A DNA stretch of 64,000 nt from Vibrio sinaloensis (GTDB lineage Bacteria > Pseudomonadota > Gammaproteobacteria > Enterobacterales > Vibrionaceae), in assembly GCF_023195835.1 (NCBI RefSeq), contig NZ_CP096199.1, forward strand, positions 1,860,001 through 1,924,000, in the 5' to 3' direction. The first letter of the stretch is position 1. Every line of letters starts with the position of its first letter. A model generated the notes under the pieces. That model searched no databases and had not been told where the DNA came from. It was given only the letters and a program-made list of their open reading frames with translations. A program made the position numbers and the translations under genes. Shown in pieces: positions 36,853 to 46,882 of the stretch.

Positions 36853-37551
36853 CTAATCCTTCTGCACAGTATCACGCCCAGCCATCGCTTGGCGGTGCAA
36901 TATACTGTGAAACTCTTCAGAGAAGGTGGCGTAATTGTGCTCGAGCTTGCCGACTTTGTTGCTCAATCGGTTATACGCCATAACTGCGGGGATAGCAGCA
37001 AATAGGCCCATTGCGGTGGCCACCAAGGCCTCGGCAATGCCCGGCGCAACCATAGCAAGGGTTGCTTGCTTCACTTCACCGAGTGCGATAAATGCGTGCA
37101 TGATGCCCCATACGGTACCAAATAGGCCGATGTAAGGGCTGATCGAGCCTACCGTTGCTAAGAAAGGAAGATGGGTTTCTAGCTCGTCCACTTCACGTGC
37201 CACCGCTACGCGCATCGCACGACCCGTCCCTTCCATGATGAAATCCGGCGAACCAGCATTAGATTTACGTAAACGAGCAAACTCAGTGAAACCTGAATAA
37301 AAGATCTCTTCAGTGCCTGCTAACTCATCCTTACGCTGCTTGGTCGCTTGATAGAGTACCGATAAGTCGGTGCCTGACCAGAACTTATCTTCGAAGCTTT
37401 CCGCCTCTTTACTCGCTTGCGACAATATTTTGCTGCGTTTGATGATCATTGCCCATGAAACGATCGACATGCCCAGCAGGATCAACATCACCATTTTCAC
37501 CAGCAAACTGGCTTGCAAAAATAGATCGAGCATTGAAATATCAGCGGTCAC
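36853..37551 (-). CDS. tolQ: Tol-Pal motor protein TolQ
   Basis: Inner-membrane proton channel partner of TolR, ExbB/MotA type. Three membrane spans are visible (16-37; about 130-155 including [20 protein letters not shown]; and 165-190 [24 protein letters not shown]). The 232-residue start is a GTG at 37551, within the last bases of ybgC, matching the known N-terminus type (MTxxISMLDLF). Confidence 0.95.
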   Translation of the reverse strand: MTADISMLDLFLQASLLVKMVMLILLGMSIVSWAMIIKRSKILSQASKEAESFEDKFWSGTDLSVLYQATKQRKDELAGTEEIFYSGFTEFARLRKSNAGSPDFIMEGTGRAMRVAVAREVDELETHLPFLATVGSISPYIGLFGTVWGIMHAFIALGEVKQATLAMVAPGIAEALVATAMGLFAAIPAVMAYNRLSNKVGKLEHNYATFSEEFHSILHRQAMAGRDTVQKD

Positions 37552-37972
37552 TTTGAGTTAACTCCATTACGATTGATTGAGGCATCGGCTTTGGCCTCAT
37601 TTTCTTATTGTCGATACATGCTACCTTAACCATTGCTTTACACAATGTCTTGCCATCAGGATTAACGATCTCCTGACAGAATACCAATGAGGCTTTTTTA
37701 AGGTCAGCGATTTGAGTGGTGACAGTTAGATGGTCGTCAAGACGCGCACCTTGTAGAAAGTCTATGTCCATGTGTCGGACTACAAAACCAAGGTTTTGTT
37801 CCAGCAAGGTTTGCTGCGAAACACCAATTGTGCGAAGCAGCTCGGTTCTCGCTCGCTCGAAGAACTTGAGGTAGTTCGAGTGATAGACAACCCCACCGGC
37901 ATCAGTATCTTCGTAATACACCGTCACTGGCCATTCGAATATCGGCTTATCTTGCTGCACCTTGCTATCCAT
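37541..37972 (-). CDS. ybgC: Acyl-CoA thioesterase YbgC
   Basis: Hotdog-fold thioesterase, first gene of the tol-pal operon as in E. coli. The signature [27 protein letters not shown] at about residue 18 includes the catalytic Asp (DTDAGG). Length 143 is normal. It overlaps tolQ by 11 bases. Its role in phospholipid metabolism at the membrane is known only partly. Confidence 0.94.
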   Translation of the reverse strand: MDSKVQQDKPIFEWPVTVYYEDTDAGGVVYHSNYLKFFERARTELLRTIGVSQQTLLEQNLGFVVRHMDIDFLQGARLDDHLTVTTQIADLKKASLVFCQEIVNPDGKTLCKAMVKVACIDNKKMRPKPMPQSIVMELTQSDR

Positions 37973-38053
37973 CTCTAACTGATTGACTCGATACTATAAC
38001 GCAATTCGTCACCCCCAATGCAAGGGTAAATCGATGAATTCAAAGCTTGAAAC

Positions 38054-38093
38054 AAAAAAAAGCGCCCACTGGTAAGAGTGATGCGCTTTTTTT
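38054..38093 (-). terminator. Terminator of the cydABX-ybgE operon
   Basis: AGCGCCCACT at 38061 pairs with AGTGATGCGCT at 38078 (near-perfect), with A/T runs on both sides. It serves the leftward cyd operon. Confidence 0.7.
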
Positions 38094-38122
38094 ATACAAC
38101 TGGTTTACCATAGTGCTCAAAT

Positions 38123-38425
38123 CTAGAGCAGGCGTAACACCGTGAGATAGCCGAGAATGGTCAAGCTGCAATAAGGACTAAAGCACAGTTGCCATACCCA
38201 ATGGCGTGGTTTAAAACCGACACCAAACACCATGCTGGAACAAACTGCCCAAATAAGCAGCGGAGCAATCACAGCGTTAAACCCACCGATAGAGACGGAA
38301 TACTGCTCCGGATCCCACATCAGCAACGCCACATGATAAAAACCCAGGAGTAACGACAAGGCTCGCCAAAGAGCCTTGTCGACAGGGGCGTGCAATCTCG
38401 CCACCTGGTGAGCAAAATTACTCAC
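38123..38425 (-). CDS. ybgE: Cyd operon protein YbgE
   Basis: A 100-residue inner-membrane protein with three hydrophobic stretches (ALSLLLGFYHVALLMW, FNAVIAPLLIWAVCSSMVFG, CSLTILGYLTVLRLL). YbgE follows cydABX in many gammaproteobacteria; its function is not well known. The start is a GTG at 38425 overlapping the end of cydX by eight bases. Confidence 0.85.
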   Translation of the reverse strand: MSNFAHQVARLHAPVDKALWRALSLLLGFYHVALLMWDPEQYSVSIGGFNAVIAPLLIWAVCSSMVFGVGFKPRHWVWQLCFSPYCSLTILGYLTVLRLL

Positions 38426-38525
38426 TATCTTTATCCATCATTTCCGAGTGCTCTAACCAAAGAGCGTTAATGATGCCGAATGCACAGGCAAGTAGTACGC
38501 CTAGAATCCATGCGAAATACCACAT
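38418..38525 (-). CDS. cydX: Cytochrome bd-I small subunit CydX
   Basis: A 35-residue protein (MWYFAWILGVLLACAFGIIN...) with one membrane span, matching CydX, which stabilises the haem site of cytochrome bd oxidase. AAGGAG lies upstream of the ATG at 38525, and it is 12 bases after cydB. Found by reading the frame directly; too short for routine gene calling. Confidence 0.93.
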   Translation of the reverse strand: MWYFAWILGVLLACAFGIINALWLEHSEMMDKDSE

Positions 38526-38537
38526 AGTAATAGCTCC

Positions 38538-39674
38538 TTAGTAGAGTGAGTTTTTGTTTTCTTCGATGAACTTCTCGTCCAAGCGACCAAACATTTTGTA
38601 GTAAGTCCACGTTGTGTAGCCAAGAATCACCGGAACCATAACAAAGGCGACAGCAGTCATTAGATTCAACGTAAGTTCTGACGACGTGGCATCCCACATC
38701 GTTAAGCTGTGATTAGGCACCAGGTCTGAAGGCATAATGAACGGGAACATAGCTAAACCAGCAGTGAAGATAACCCCCGCATTGCCAAGGCTTGATGCAA
38801 GAAACGCAATACCACCTTTATCAAGGCGCGATGCCAAAACCGCTAGCAGTGGCATAACCACACCTAGCACAGGCGCAATCCACATCAGTGGGTAGGTTTC
38901 GAAGTTATTCATCCACGCACCCGCTTCTCGGATCACTTCCTTGTTTAATGGGTTAGATGCTGCGTTGCCATCCATCACCGACGTGATGACGTAACCTTCC
39001 ATACCTTGTACCCAAAAGCCTGCGGCAACAAATGCAGACACAGTCAATAGACCCGTCAACTGCGCCACATTGCGTGCACGAGTGTGTACGTCTGCTGTGG
39101 TTTTCATCTGCAGCCAGGTCGCCCCTTGCATCAGAATCATGAACAAGCTAACCAGACCACACAACAATGCAAATGGATTAAGCAAGCCAAAGAACGAACC
39201 ATGGTAAGTAGGCATCAGGAATTCGCTCAATTGGAAAGGGACACCTTGCAGTAGGTTACCAAACGCCACACCAAAGATTACCGGCGGAACGAAACCACTG
39301 ATAGAGATACAGATATCCCAAGTTTGACGCCATTTTGGATCTTCGATTTTAGAACGGTAGTCCAAACCAATTGGACGCAACCATAACGCCGCTAGGGTGA
39401 CAATCATCGCCAGGTAGAAACCGGAAAACGAAGTTGCATAAACCAGAGGCCAAGCTGCAAATAACGCACCACCCGCGGTGATAAGCCATACTTGGTTACC
39501 ATCCCAGTGCGGTGCTATAGAGTTAATCATGACACGACGTTCGTTGTCATTTTTGCCGATAACAGGTACCAGCGCGCCGACACCCATATCAAAACCATCG
39601 GTAATCGCGAAGCCTACTAGCAGGACACCAATCAGTACCCACCAGATAAGTCGCAAGATTTCGTAATCAAACAT
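38538..39674 (-). CDS. cydB: Cytochrome bd ubiquinol oxidase subunit II
   Basis: A 378-residue polytopic subunit of the high-affinity terminal oxidase. The family start RLIWWVLIGVLLVGFAITDGFD, the GNEVWL-like block (HWDGNQVWLITAGGALFAAWP) and the repeated C-terminal spans are seen. It follows cydA by 15 bases and precedes cydX. Its length matches E. coli CydB (379). Confidence 0.97.
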   Translation of the reverse strand: MFDYEILRLIWWVLIGVLLVGFAITDGFDMGVGALVPVIGKNDNERRVMINSIAPHWDGNQVWLITAGGALFAAWPLVYATSFSGFYLAMIVTLAALWLRPIGLDYRSKIEDPKWRQTWDICISISGFVPPVIFGVAFGNLLQGVPFQLSEFLMPTYHGSFFGLLNPFALLCGLVSLFMILMQGATWLQMKTTADVHTRARNVAQLTGLLTVSAFVAAGFWVQGMEGYVITSVMDGNAASNPLNKEVIREAGAWMNNFETYPLMWIAPVLGVVMPLLAVLASRLDKGGIAFLASSLGNAGVIFTAGLAMFPFIMPSDLVPNHSLTMWDATSSELTLNLMTAVAFVMVPVILGYTTWTYYKMFGRLDEKFIEENKNSLY

Positions 39675-39689
39675 TTGTCTCTCCTTGCC

Positions 39690-41276
39690 TTATGCTTCTA
39701 CTTGGCGACTAACTTTGTCTGCCACAGATTGTGGATTTTGCTCAAAGTGGTAGCGACCGGTTTTTAGACTGCTCGGTCCTTTACGGGCAAATTTCACCAT
39801 CAAGTAAACTTCCGCAATCAGGAACACAGTGTAAAGCGCAAGAATGGCGAACAATGACGTCCAAATTTCAGCAGCAGTCAAGGCTGATGCTGCCACATGA
39901 ACCGGAAGAATCTCACCAACCGCCCATGGCTGACGACCAAACTCGGCCACAAACCAACCGGCTTCTACCGCAATCCAAGGCAGTGGGATGCTAAGTAGCG
40001 CAGCACGCAGAATCCAGCGTTTTTGCTCGATTTTCTGACGACAGGTTTGAACGAAAGCAGCACCAAAGACGAAAAGCATGATAAAGCCACACGCGACCAT
40101 GATTCTAAATGACCAGAACAGCGGCCAAACCGTCGGAATAGAATCATCCGCAGCGGCTTGAATTTGGTCTTCAGTCGCATCAACCACATTGTCGGTATAA
40201 CGCTTGAGCAACAGGCCATAACCCAAATCGCCCTTCACTTCATCAAAGGCTGCCATGTTGGCTTCAGATTTATCGCCAGCGCGCAGCTTTTCAAGCAACT
40301 CGTAGGCATACATACCGGTGCGGATGCGGTCGACGTGCTGGTCGCGCAGATCACGAAGACCGGTCACTTGCTCGTCAAATGAACGCGTTGCAATAATGCC
40401 CATTACATAAGGAATCTTGATAGCGTAGTCGGTGTGCATGGTCTCCTGGTTCGGCAAACCAAAGAGTGTGAATGCAGCAGGCGCTGGCTCTGTGTGCCAC
40501 TCTGCTTCCACTGCGGCCAACTTCACTTTCTGAACTTCACCCAGTTCGTAACCTGACTCATCGCCCAGTACGATAACAGACAGGATGGAAGCCATACCAA
40601 ATGAAGCCGCAATCGCGAACGAGCGACGTGCAAAGGCGATATCACGACCTTTTAGTAGATAGTATGCGCTGATGCCTAAAACGAACATCGCACCTGTGGT
40701 GTAGCCAGACGCGACCGTGTGGACAAATTTCACCTGAGCCACTGGGTTGAGCACCACTTCGGCAAAGCTGACCATTTCCATTCGCATGGTTTCAAAATTG
40801 AACTCGGCGCCAACTGGGTTTTGCATCCAGCCGTTGGCCACTAAGATCCACAAAGCAGAGAAGTTGGAACCTAGCGCAACTAACCAAGTGACAGCAAGGT
40901 GTTGACGTTTTGATAAGCGATCCCAGCCAAAGAAGAATAGACCTACAAAAGTGGATTCTAAAAAGAATGCGACCAGAGCTTCAATCGCGAGCGGCGCACC
41001 AAAAATATCACCAACGTAATGCGAGTAATATGACCAGTTGGTTCCGAATTGGAACTCCATCGTGAGGCCAGTTGCCACACCCAGCGCAAAGTTAATTCCG
41101 AACAACTTACCCCAGAACTTAGTCATGTCCTTATAGATTTGCTTGTCCGTCATTACGTACAGAGACTCCATGATGGCAAGAAGGAATGCCATACCCAGAG
41201 TCAAAGGTACGAAGAGGAAGTGATACATCGCTGTCAGTGCAAATTGCAACCGCGACAGATCAACTACGTCAATCAT
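39690..41276 (-). CDS. cydA: Cytochrome bd ubiquinol oxidase subunit I
   Basis: A 528-residue haem-bearing subunit that oxidises quinol and reduces O2. Features: [19 protein letters not shown] at the start (His ligand in YHFLFVP), GWxxxE-type stretch, a long periplasmic Q-loop (about residues 250-370), and [12 protein letters not shown] in the C-terminal half. Length is close to E. coli CydA (522), so it is the long-Q-loop type. It heads the cydABX-ybgE operon; two perfect FNR boxes lie 215-280 bases upstream. Confidence 0.97.
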   Translation of the reverse strand: MIDVVDLSRLQFALTAMYHFLFVPLTLGMAFLLAIMESLYVMTDKQIYKDMTKFWGKLFGINFALGVATGLTMEFQFGTNWSYYSHYVGDIFGAPLAIEALVAFFLESTFVGLFFFGWDRLSKRQHLAVTWLVALGSNFSALWILVANGWMQNPVGAEFNFETMRMEMVSFAEVVLNPVAQVKFVHTVASGYTTGAMFVLGISAYYLLKGRDIAFARRSFAIAASFGMASILSVIVLGDESGYELGEVQKVKLAAVEAEWHTEPAPAAFTLFGLPNQETMHTDYAIKIPYVMGIIATRSFDEQVTGLRDLRDQHVDRIRTGMYAYELLEKLRAGDKSEANMAAFDEVKGDLGYGLLLKRYTDNVVDATEDQIQAAADDSIPTVWPLFWSFRIMVACGFIMLFVFGAAFVQTCRQKIEQKRWILRAALLSIPLPWIAVEAGWFVAEFGRQPWAVGEILPVHVAASALTAAEIWTSLFAILALYTVFLIAEVYLMVKFARKGPSSLKTGRYHFEQNPQSVADKVSRQVEA

Positions 41277-41489
41277 GTTTACTCCTATGTGTCGGCTGAA
41301 GACACTTTCGACATTAATGCATTGTTAGTCAGTGTTAATCGCACTCAACCACTGTTGCCAATATTAGGCATCTTGTTGCAAAAATGTACCGTAACGGTTA
41401 GTTAATTGTTAAGCATCAGCTAATATAGCTGGCGCTAATACTACTGCTAAAAAATGAATGTTTCAAAAGGTTTATAGCCAGAGTTCGCT

Positions 41490-41503
41490 TTGATTTGCAT
41501 CAA
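41490..41503. promoter_or_regulatory. FNR box upstream of cydA
   Basis: TTGATTTGCATCAA is an exact match to the FNR consensus TTGAT-N4-ATCAA. It lies 214 bases upstream of the cydA start and fits oxygen control of cydAB. Confidence 0.75.
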
Positions 41504-41539
41504 CTTTTGTGCGGCATTTCTGTTTAAAAAAACATCAAA

Positions 41540-41553
41540 TTGATATAGATCAA
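41540..41553. promoter_or_regulatory. Second FNR box upstream of cydA
   Basis: TTGATATAGATCAA is again an exact FNR consensus, 50 bases from the first (centre to centre). Confidence 0.75.
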
Positions 41554-41694
41554 CTAAAGACCAAGGGGTTTGTTAAACAGGCGTTATCGTGAGGGGTAAA
41601 TCAACTATTTATGCAGCACATACGTTTAACAAGTCACTCAATTACGCTACCCAATTAGGAGTAACTAATGTAATTCAGTGTGATTTTGTTCACA

Positions 41695-41726
41695 AATAAA
41701 AAAGCCAGCGTTTTATCGCTGGCTTG
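41695..41726 (-). terminator. Terminator after ruvB
   Basis: AAGCCAGCG pairs with CGCTGGCTT across a six-base loop, followed by TTTTTTA on the minus strand. The stem starts about 8 bases after the ruvB stop. Confidence 0.85.
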
Positions 41727-41733
41727 TGCAAAC

Positions 41734-42738
41734 TTATTTTTCAATTCCGAAATGAAGGTAAGCTCGGTCTGTTGCAATCCGACCTCGCGGTGTTCTCTGC
41801 AAGTAGCCTTGCTGAATGAGGTAAGGCTCGAGGACATCCTCGATCGTGTCTTTCTCTTCACCAATCGCCGCAGCCATATTGTCTAGGCCGACCGGACCAC
41901 CACCAAACTTCTCCATAATGGCAAGCAGCAGCTTGCGGTCCATGTAGTCAAACCCTTGAGCATCAACATCGAGCATGTTGAGTGCTTTGTCGGCAACCTC
42001 GGCACAAATATGACCATTGCCTTTGACTTCGGCATAGTCTCTGACTCGGCGCAGCAGCCTATTAGCAATACGCGGTGTTCCCCGAGCACGGCGCGCAACT
42101 TCAAGTGCGCCCTCCGCCTCCATAGACAAACCCAAGCAATCGGCACTGCGTTGGACGATATGTTGCAGATCAGGAATTTTGTAGTATTCGAGGCGCTGAG
42201 TGATACCAAAGCGGTCGCGAAGCGGTGACGTTAACGAACCTGCACGTGTCGTAGCACCAATCAAGGTAAAGGGCGGTAAGTCAATTTTGATCGAGCGAGC
42301 AGCCGGACCTTCTCCAATCATGATGTCCAGTTGGTAATCTTCCATTGCCGGATACAACACCTCTTCAACCATAGGACTGAGGCGATGAATCTCATCAATA
42401 AACAGAACATCATTCTCTTCTAGATTGGTTAATAGAGCAGCAAGGTCACCCGCTTTTTCTAATACCGGGCCAGAGGTGGTGCGAATATTGACCTCCATCT
42501 CATTGGCCACAATGTTGGCTAAGGTGGTTTTGCCCAGCCCCGGTGGACCAAAAATCAATAAATGGTCAAGCGCCTCTTTACGCAATTGAGCCGCTTTAAT
42601 AAAGATCTCCATCTGATCTCGGACATGGTCCTGACCTTGGTAATCCTCCAGTTTTTTCGGGCGTATTGCACGGTCAATAACGTCTTCATCTCTGTAAACC
42701 GTATTATCCGGCGCAATCAAACGATCCGCTTCAATCAT
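41734..42738 (-). CDS. ruvB: Holliday junction helicase RuvB
   Basis: AAA+ motor that, with RuvA, drives branch migration. Walker A is GPPGLGKTT near residue 65, Walker B FIDEIHRL near 112, sensor I region GATTRAG, and the C-terminal winged helix is [22 protein letters not shown]. Length 334. It follows ruvA by 12 bases, in the ruvCAB operon. Confidence 0.97.
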   Translation of the reverse strand: MIEADRLIAPDNTVYRDEDVIDRAIRPKKLEDYQGQDHVRDQMEIFIKAAQLRKEALDHLLIFGPPGLGKTTLANIVANEMEVNIRTTSGPVLEKAGDLAALLTNLEENDVLFIDEIHRLSPMVEEVLYPAMEDYQLDIMIGEGPAARSIKIDLPPFTLIGATTRAGSLTSPLRDRFGITQRLEYYKIPDLQHIVQRSADCLGLSMEAEGALEVARRARGTPRIANRLLRRVRDYAEVKGNGHICAEVADKALNMLDVDAQGFDYMDRKLLLAIMEKFGGGPVGLDNMAAAIGEEKDTIEDVLEPYLIQQGYLQRTPRGRIATDRAYLHFGIEK

Positions 42739-42750
42739 AGCTTATGCCCT

Positions 42751-43368
42751 CTATACCATGGATTTGAGCGCTTCGCGGATCAACTGCTCGCTGCTCATGT
42801 CTGCGGTCATGACTTGAGAGACGACTTTAGAGGCCTGAGTCGGTTTGTACCCCAACGCCAACAAGGCACTCACCGCCTCCTCTTCAGCACTCGACTGAGC
42901 CGACTGCGGCGCAGAATCCGTTGGCGCAGCTTCGGTAAAGGGCGTAAACAGATCTCCAGCACCCCATCCTTTCAGGCGGTCTTTCATCTCTACCACTAGG
43001 CGCTCTGCGGTTTTCTTGCCAACACCCGGTAACTTGACGAGAGAAGAGACATCTTCACGCTCTACACTCGCAACAAACTGACTGGCTGTCATTCCCGATA
43101 AGATGCCTAGGCCAAGCTTAGGACCAACTCCGTTTGCTTTGATCACCTCGCGAAATAGCGCACGCTCCTTTACCGTGTTAAATCCATACAGCAATTGAGC
43201 ATCCTCGCGTACCACAAAATGAGTATAGATGATGGCTTCTTCACCAATATTGGGTAGCTCGTAAAAGCAGCTCATCGGCATCTGGACTTCATAGCCGATA
43301 CCATTCACTTCGATAAGCAGTTCGGGAGGTTGTTTTTCAATTAGAATGCCGCGTAGACGTCCGATCAC
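42751..43368 (-). CDS. ruvA: Holliday junction helicase subunit RuvA
   Basis: DNA-binding subunit that holds the Holliday junction. The 205-residue protein begins with [20 protein letters not shown], has tandem helix-hairpin-helix motifs ([31 protein letters not shown]), and a C-terminal domain ([18 protein letters not shown]) that binds RuvB. The start used is GTG at 43368, which gives the conserved N-terminus; the frame opens further to 43491 but those 41 residues are not RuvA-like. Confidence 0.95.
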   Translation of the reverse strand: MIGRLRGILIEKQPPELLIEVNGIGYEVQMPMSCFYELPNIGEEAIIYTHFVVREDAQLLYGFNTVKERALFREVIKANGVGPKLGLGILSGMTASQFVASVEREDVSSLVKLPGVGKKTAERLVVEMKDRLKGWGAGDLFTPFTEAAPTDSAPQSAQSSAEEEAVSALLALGYKPTQASKVVSQVMTADMSSEQLIREALKSMV

Positions 43369-43509
43369 GGTGAGTTCTCTTTGGAAATGAATTTGCGACA
43401 GGATAATAAAGAACTGGATAGACATCCAGTTCTTTATCTTATTAGTGCGGATTTTTGAGAGGAAAAAAAACGATGACGCAGAGCGATTCAATCCATAGAC
43501 TAAAATCCG

Positions 43510-44031
43510 TTAGCGGTAGCGTCCACGCCGAGCACTGGTGGCTTTGCCCGCTAACGCCACTAAGGTTTTGTTGGTATTGGCATGACAAATAGCCACACCC
43601 AGCGCATCGGCGGCGTCGGCTTGCGGTTTGGCTGGAAGCTTGAGCATATTTTGCACCATATGTTGCACTTGCTCTTTGTCTGCACCGCCGGTTCCTACTA
43701 CCGCCTGCTTGATTAAGCGTGCGGCGTATTCATAAACAGGCAAATCAGCGTTCACAGCCGCAACAATCGCACTGCCGCGCGCTTGACCTAGTTTCAGTGC
43801 AGAATCTGCATTGCGCGCCATAAAGACTTGCTCAATAGCAAACACATCCGGTTGAAACTGAGTAATGATCTCCGAGACTCCCGCATAGATTTGCTTAAGT
43901 CGCCCCGGCAACTCCTTTTCTGAGGTCCGAATACAACCACTACCGAGATAATGTAGATGGCGACCCGTTTGTCGGATCACGCCATAACCTGTGATACGAG
44001 ATCCGGGGTCGATACCCAAAATAATTGACAT
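43510..44031 (-). CDS. ruvC: Holliday junction endonuclease RuvC
   Basis: Resolves Holliday junctions. The 173-residue RNase H-fold protein has catalytic acids in [14 protein letters not shown] (D7), AIEQVF (E about 67), and [14 protein letters not shown] near residue 140. It is the first gene of ruvCAB. Confidence 0.97.
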   Translation of the reverse strand: MSIILGIDPGSRITGYGVIRQTGRHLHYLGSGCIRTSEKELPGRLKQIYAGVSEIITQFQPDVFAIEQVFMARNADSALKLGQARGSAIVAAVNADLPVYEYAARLIKQAVVGTGGADKEQVQHMVQNMLKLPAKPQADAADALGVAICHANTNKTLVALAGKATSARRGRYR

Positions 44032-44083
44032 AGTTTGGTAAATTATCGCTAAGTTAGCCGCTGATCTTAATCTAGCCGCGCCG

Positions 44084-45823
44084 CTATAGCGAGGTAATTA
44101 TCGCTCGACTGGACAATCCAGCTTCTAACCCCACTTCCAGTACCTGAGTCGGCTCGGCCACCAGCTTCTCTCCCGACCAATAATCGTACCAATACACCGG
44201 ATGGTCTGCGGTCAAGGTGACATCACGAGCCGAACCTCGATAGTTGAACAAACAGTGTAAGTCATTACGGTTTGTCAGTGGTAAATAGGCATGATGTAGG
44301 TTTAGCGCGGTAAATCGCGCCGCCTCTTGGTTGTGACGATGACGCACCACCAACTTGGCCAAACTTCGCTTTGCAAAAGGCGTGAGCTCATCGAGCGGAT
44401 CACCAGATAACAATAGTCCACCACAAGCAAGCAACACATCACGGTGGAACTCATAATTGCGCCGCTCAGTGGTTTGGTTGGGTAAAGAGACAAACGTTGC
44501 GCAATCGGGGTCAATTTGCCATAACTTACGGTGTTGCCAACTGCGGTAAAAGGTCTCTTTTGCGATTTGTTCAAATCGACTGCCACTTCGCTCAACGTCG
44601 TCTGACACCCGCATCGCATCTACCACACCCAGCGACGGCCACATCGGCGCATTGCAGCCTAAGATAAGCGCATCACCCGCACCTTCGATTATCGCTTGCA
44701 TTCCCAACCGGTAGGCCTCGACACCTGTGACACCTCGCTGACTGCGCACGCCTTTCAACGTGCCCCAATAATTGGCGTCCAACTTAAACAGCTCAACGCC
44801 CCACTCTTCTCGCATGGTGCGCACAACCTGTGTTAGGTGCTGTTGGACTTGGGGGTTGGTGGTATCGAGAATATACCAAGGTGTACAACGCCATCCGGCG
44901 TAAGTCACCTCTTCTGCTTTGAGCAGGCTGCCGTCTGCGTGACGTAAGAACCAATCCGGGTGTTGCTGAAATATCTGCGATTCTGGCTGAGCAATAAACG
45001 GAGCAAGCCAGATCGCGGGTTTCTTACCATGCGCTCGAATTTCCCCAAGCACATGTTTGATTCCCGACGAAAACTTGGCAGAAGGCGTCAGCCAATCGCC
45101 CATAAATGCTTGATAGCCGTCATCGAGCAATACGTAATCGAGTTGCTTTAGATGAGCGCGCATTTCTTGAACATTGTTGTCAATGTGTTGCTCAGTCACT
45201 TCTGCGTAGTAGGCATACCAGGAGCACCAACCCAGCGGGGAAGGTTTTGTCACACCAGGACGAGCCGGATGGTGCTCGGAGATACATTGACTAAATTGTT
45301 GATACAGCTCTGACAATGAGTCGCCACGCAACATGACCACGGACTCGAGTCGCTGAGTACTCCAATCTGCTGGACAGGTGTTTTCGCCATCAATATAAGC
45401 CAATACCCGCAGCCGATCCTCTTGCTCTTCTATCGTGAAGTAGCCAGCAAAGCGATGGCACGAGGTAAAACCAAGTAAGGCATAGCCAAGTGAGTCTTCG
45501 ACCACCAAGTAGTTATAATAACGCTTGGGCTGGTTTGATGGATAAATACGATAACTAGGACTGTTATCAGGGCAACGACCAATATCAAGAGGATTATTCC
45601 AAGTCCCACTGGTTTGCGCCAACATTTGAAAACCATCCCCTAGTAACATGGCCTGCTTTTCGAAATCAAAATCGGTGCTAAAAAGCAAATAGCGATCGCT
45701 GATCGGATCGTTAGAAAGGCCACGATAGAAAAAGCTGACCTGATTGCCCATCAATTCTACCGCTAGGTCGGTGTTGGTCACTTGGATCATTCGCTCACCG
45801 GACACTTGAAAAGTCTGCGACAT
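44084..45823 (-). CDS. GH36-family alpha-galactosidase
   Basis: A 579-residue cytoplasmic glycosidase; no signal peptide. GH36 (Melibiase) marks are [12 protein letters not shown] near residue 195, [10 protein letters not shown] near 230, the nucleophile region [10 protein letters not shown] and the acid/base region [11 protein letters not shown]. Such enzymes hydrolyse alpha-1,6-galactosides; raffinose-synthase relatives share the fold, so the exact substrate is uncertain. It stands alone, with no transporter or regulator next to it. Confidence 0.78.
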   Translation of the reverse strand: MSQTFQVSGERMIQVTNTDLAVELMGNQVSFFYRGLSNDPISDRYLLFSTDFDFEKQAMLLGDGFQMLAQTSGTWNNPLDIGRCPDNSPSYRIYPSNQPKRYYNYLVVEDSLGYALLGFTSCHRFAGYFTIEEQEDRLRVLAYIDGENTCPADWSTQRLESVVMLRGDSLSELYQQFSQCISEHHPARPGVTKPSPLGWCSWYAYYAEVTEQHIDNNVQEMRAHLKQLDYVLLDDGYQAFMGDWLTPSAKFSSGIKHVLGEIRAHGKKPAIWLAPFIAQPESQIFQQHPDWFLRHADGSLLKAEEVTYAGWRCTPWYILDTTNPQVQQHLTQVVRTMREEWGVELFKLDANYWGTLKGVRSQRGVTGVEAYRLGMQAIIEGAGDALILGCNAPMWPSLGVVDAMRVSDDVERSGSRFEQIAKETFYRSWQHRKLWQIDPDCATFVSLPNQTTERRNYEFHRDVLLACGGLLLSGDPLDELTPFAKRSLAKLVVRHRHNQEAARFTALNLHHAYLPLTNRNDLHCLFNYRGSARDVTLTADHPVYWYDYWSGEKLVAEPTQVLEVGLEAGLSSRAIITSL

Positions 45824-46006
45824 ATCTCACTCATTATTATTAGATTTTTCTCAATTAGAGCACTATGCCTCGCTATTGTCTATTTGCTCATCAATCAGCG
45901 GTGTCATCTAGCTCACGTTTACGAAACCTCGCCTTGTGCGCGCATTTATCGTGAGACTGTCCAATTCATCAACTACAATAACAGAAAGAAAACATTGACT
46001 AACTGA

Positions 46007-46777
46007 ATGAAACAAAAACGCCTCCCGTTACCTGCACTAGCGACTCTAATGCTCTGTTTTAGCACCGAATTTGGCTCAGTGGCCACTGCCGAGACACTAC
46101 GTGTCGCACAAACTGAGTGGCCACCGTTTATTATGGACTCTCCACTTGGAGGCGGTGTTGCGCACGATATTATTGTCGACGCACTGATAGACGCAGGCTA
46201 TCAAGTCCAGTTTGATCAAAAGCCCTGGAGTCGAATTCTCAAAGAGACCATTCACGGTAAAAATGATGTGATTGTCGCTATGTGGAAAACCGAGGAGCGC
46301 GAGCGGCACTTTCTGTATACCGACGCTTATATGAACAATCAGATGGCGGTAGTATCACGCAGTCGCAGTGATTTTGAATATACGGCCATCGAGAGTTTGA
46401 AAGGCAAAAAGGTCGCATTAATTCATCGTTATGCATACACGCCAAAGCTACTGGATTACCCGGATATGATACCGGTCAACTCAATCGATTTGCCCAATAG
46501 CCTACGCTTAGTTTTAACCGAGCGCGCTGATCTTTTGGTGTCAGATGAAATTGTCGCCCGCTGGACGATTCAGCAGATGAAGCTCGACATCAACCAGTTT
46601 AAGTTCAGCGAGACATATATAGACTCCACTCCCCTGTATGCCGGAGTCCGCCGCGATCACCCGCAGGCTCAATCCATTGTTTCCATGCTCAATGAGTACT
46701 TCCGCACCCAAGGCGAAGCGCAGTTAGAACTATTAAAAGAGAAGTATGGGGTGTCGACCCAAACACCTAGCCAGTAA
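46007..46777 (+). CDS. Periplasmic solute-binding protein (SBP_bac_3 type)
   Basis: A 256-residue exported protein with a signal peptide ending VATAETLR. The fold matches family 3 solute-binding proteins (LRVAQTEWPPFIMDS, VAHDIIVDALIDAGY, GKKVALIHRYAYTP). No ABC transporter genes are adjacent, so it may be an orphan binding protein or sensor accessory. Its stop is about 16 bases before a fragment of the dispersed repeat. Confidence 0.75.
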   Translation: MKQKRLPLPALATLMLCFSTEFGSVATAETLRVAQTEWPPFIMDSPLGGGVAHDIIVDALIDAGYQVQFDQKPWSRILKETIHGKNDVIVAMWKTEERERHFLYTDAYMNNQMAVVSRSRSDFEYTAIESLKGKKVALIHRYAYTPKLLDYPDMIPVNSIDLPNSLRLVLTERADLLVSDEIVARWTIQQMKLDINQFKFSETYIDSTPLYAGVRRDHPQAQSIVSMLNEYFRTQGEAQLELLKEKYGVSTQTPSQ

Positions 46778-46792
46778 GGCCAGCCTCAATCT

Positions 46793-46844
46793 CAGCGATT
46801 TTTCCTGCGCCATTATCTAAACACCTACTTATTCCGACGGGTAT
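46793..46844. repeat. Right-half fragment of the dispersed Vibrio repeat
   Basis: From CAGCGATTTTTCCTGCGC onward, this matches the right half of the element at 30118-30280 over about 50 bases, with several changes (for example TTATTCCGACGGGTAT in place of TTATCCCGTTTGGTAT). The left half is missing. Confidence 0.65.
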
Positions 46845-46870
46845 AAAAAACCAGCCGTAGCTGGTTTTTT
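46845..46870. terminator. Bidirectional terminator between the binding protein gene and torA
   Basis: AAAACCAGC pairs with GCTGGTTTT across CGTA, with A and T runs on both flanks. It can serve the convergent genes on both sides. Confidence 0.85.
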
Positions 46871-46882
46871 GGTTTTGTGCGG

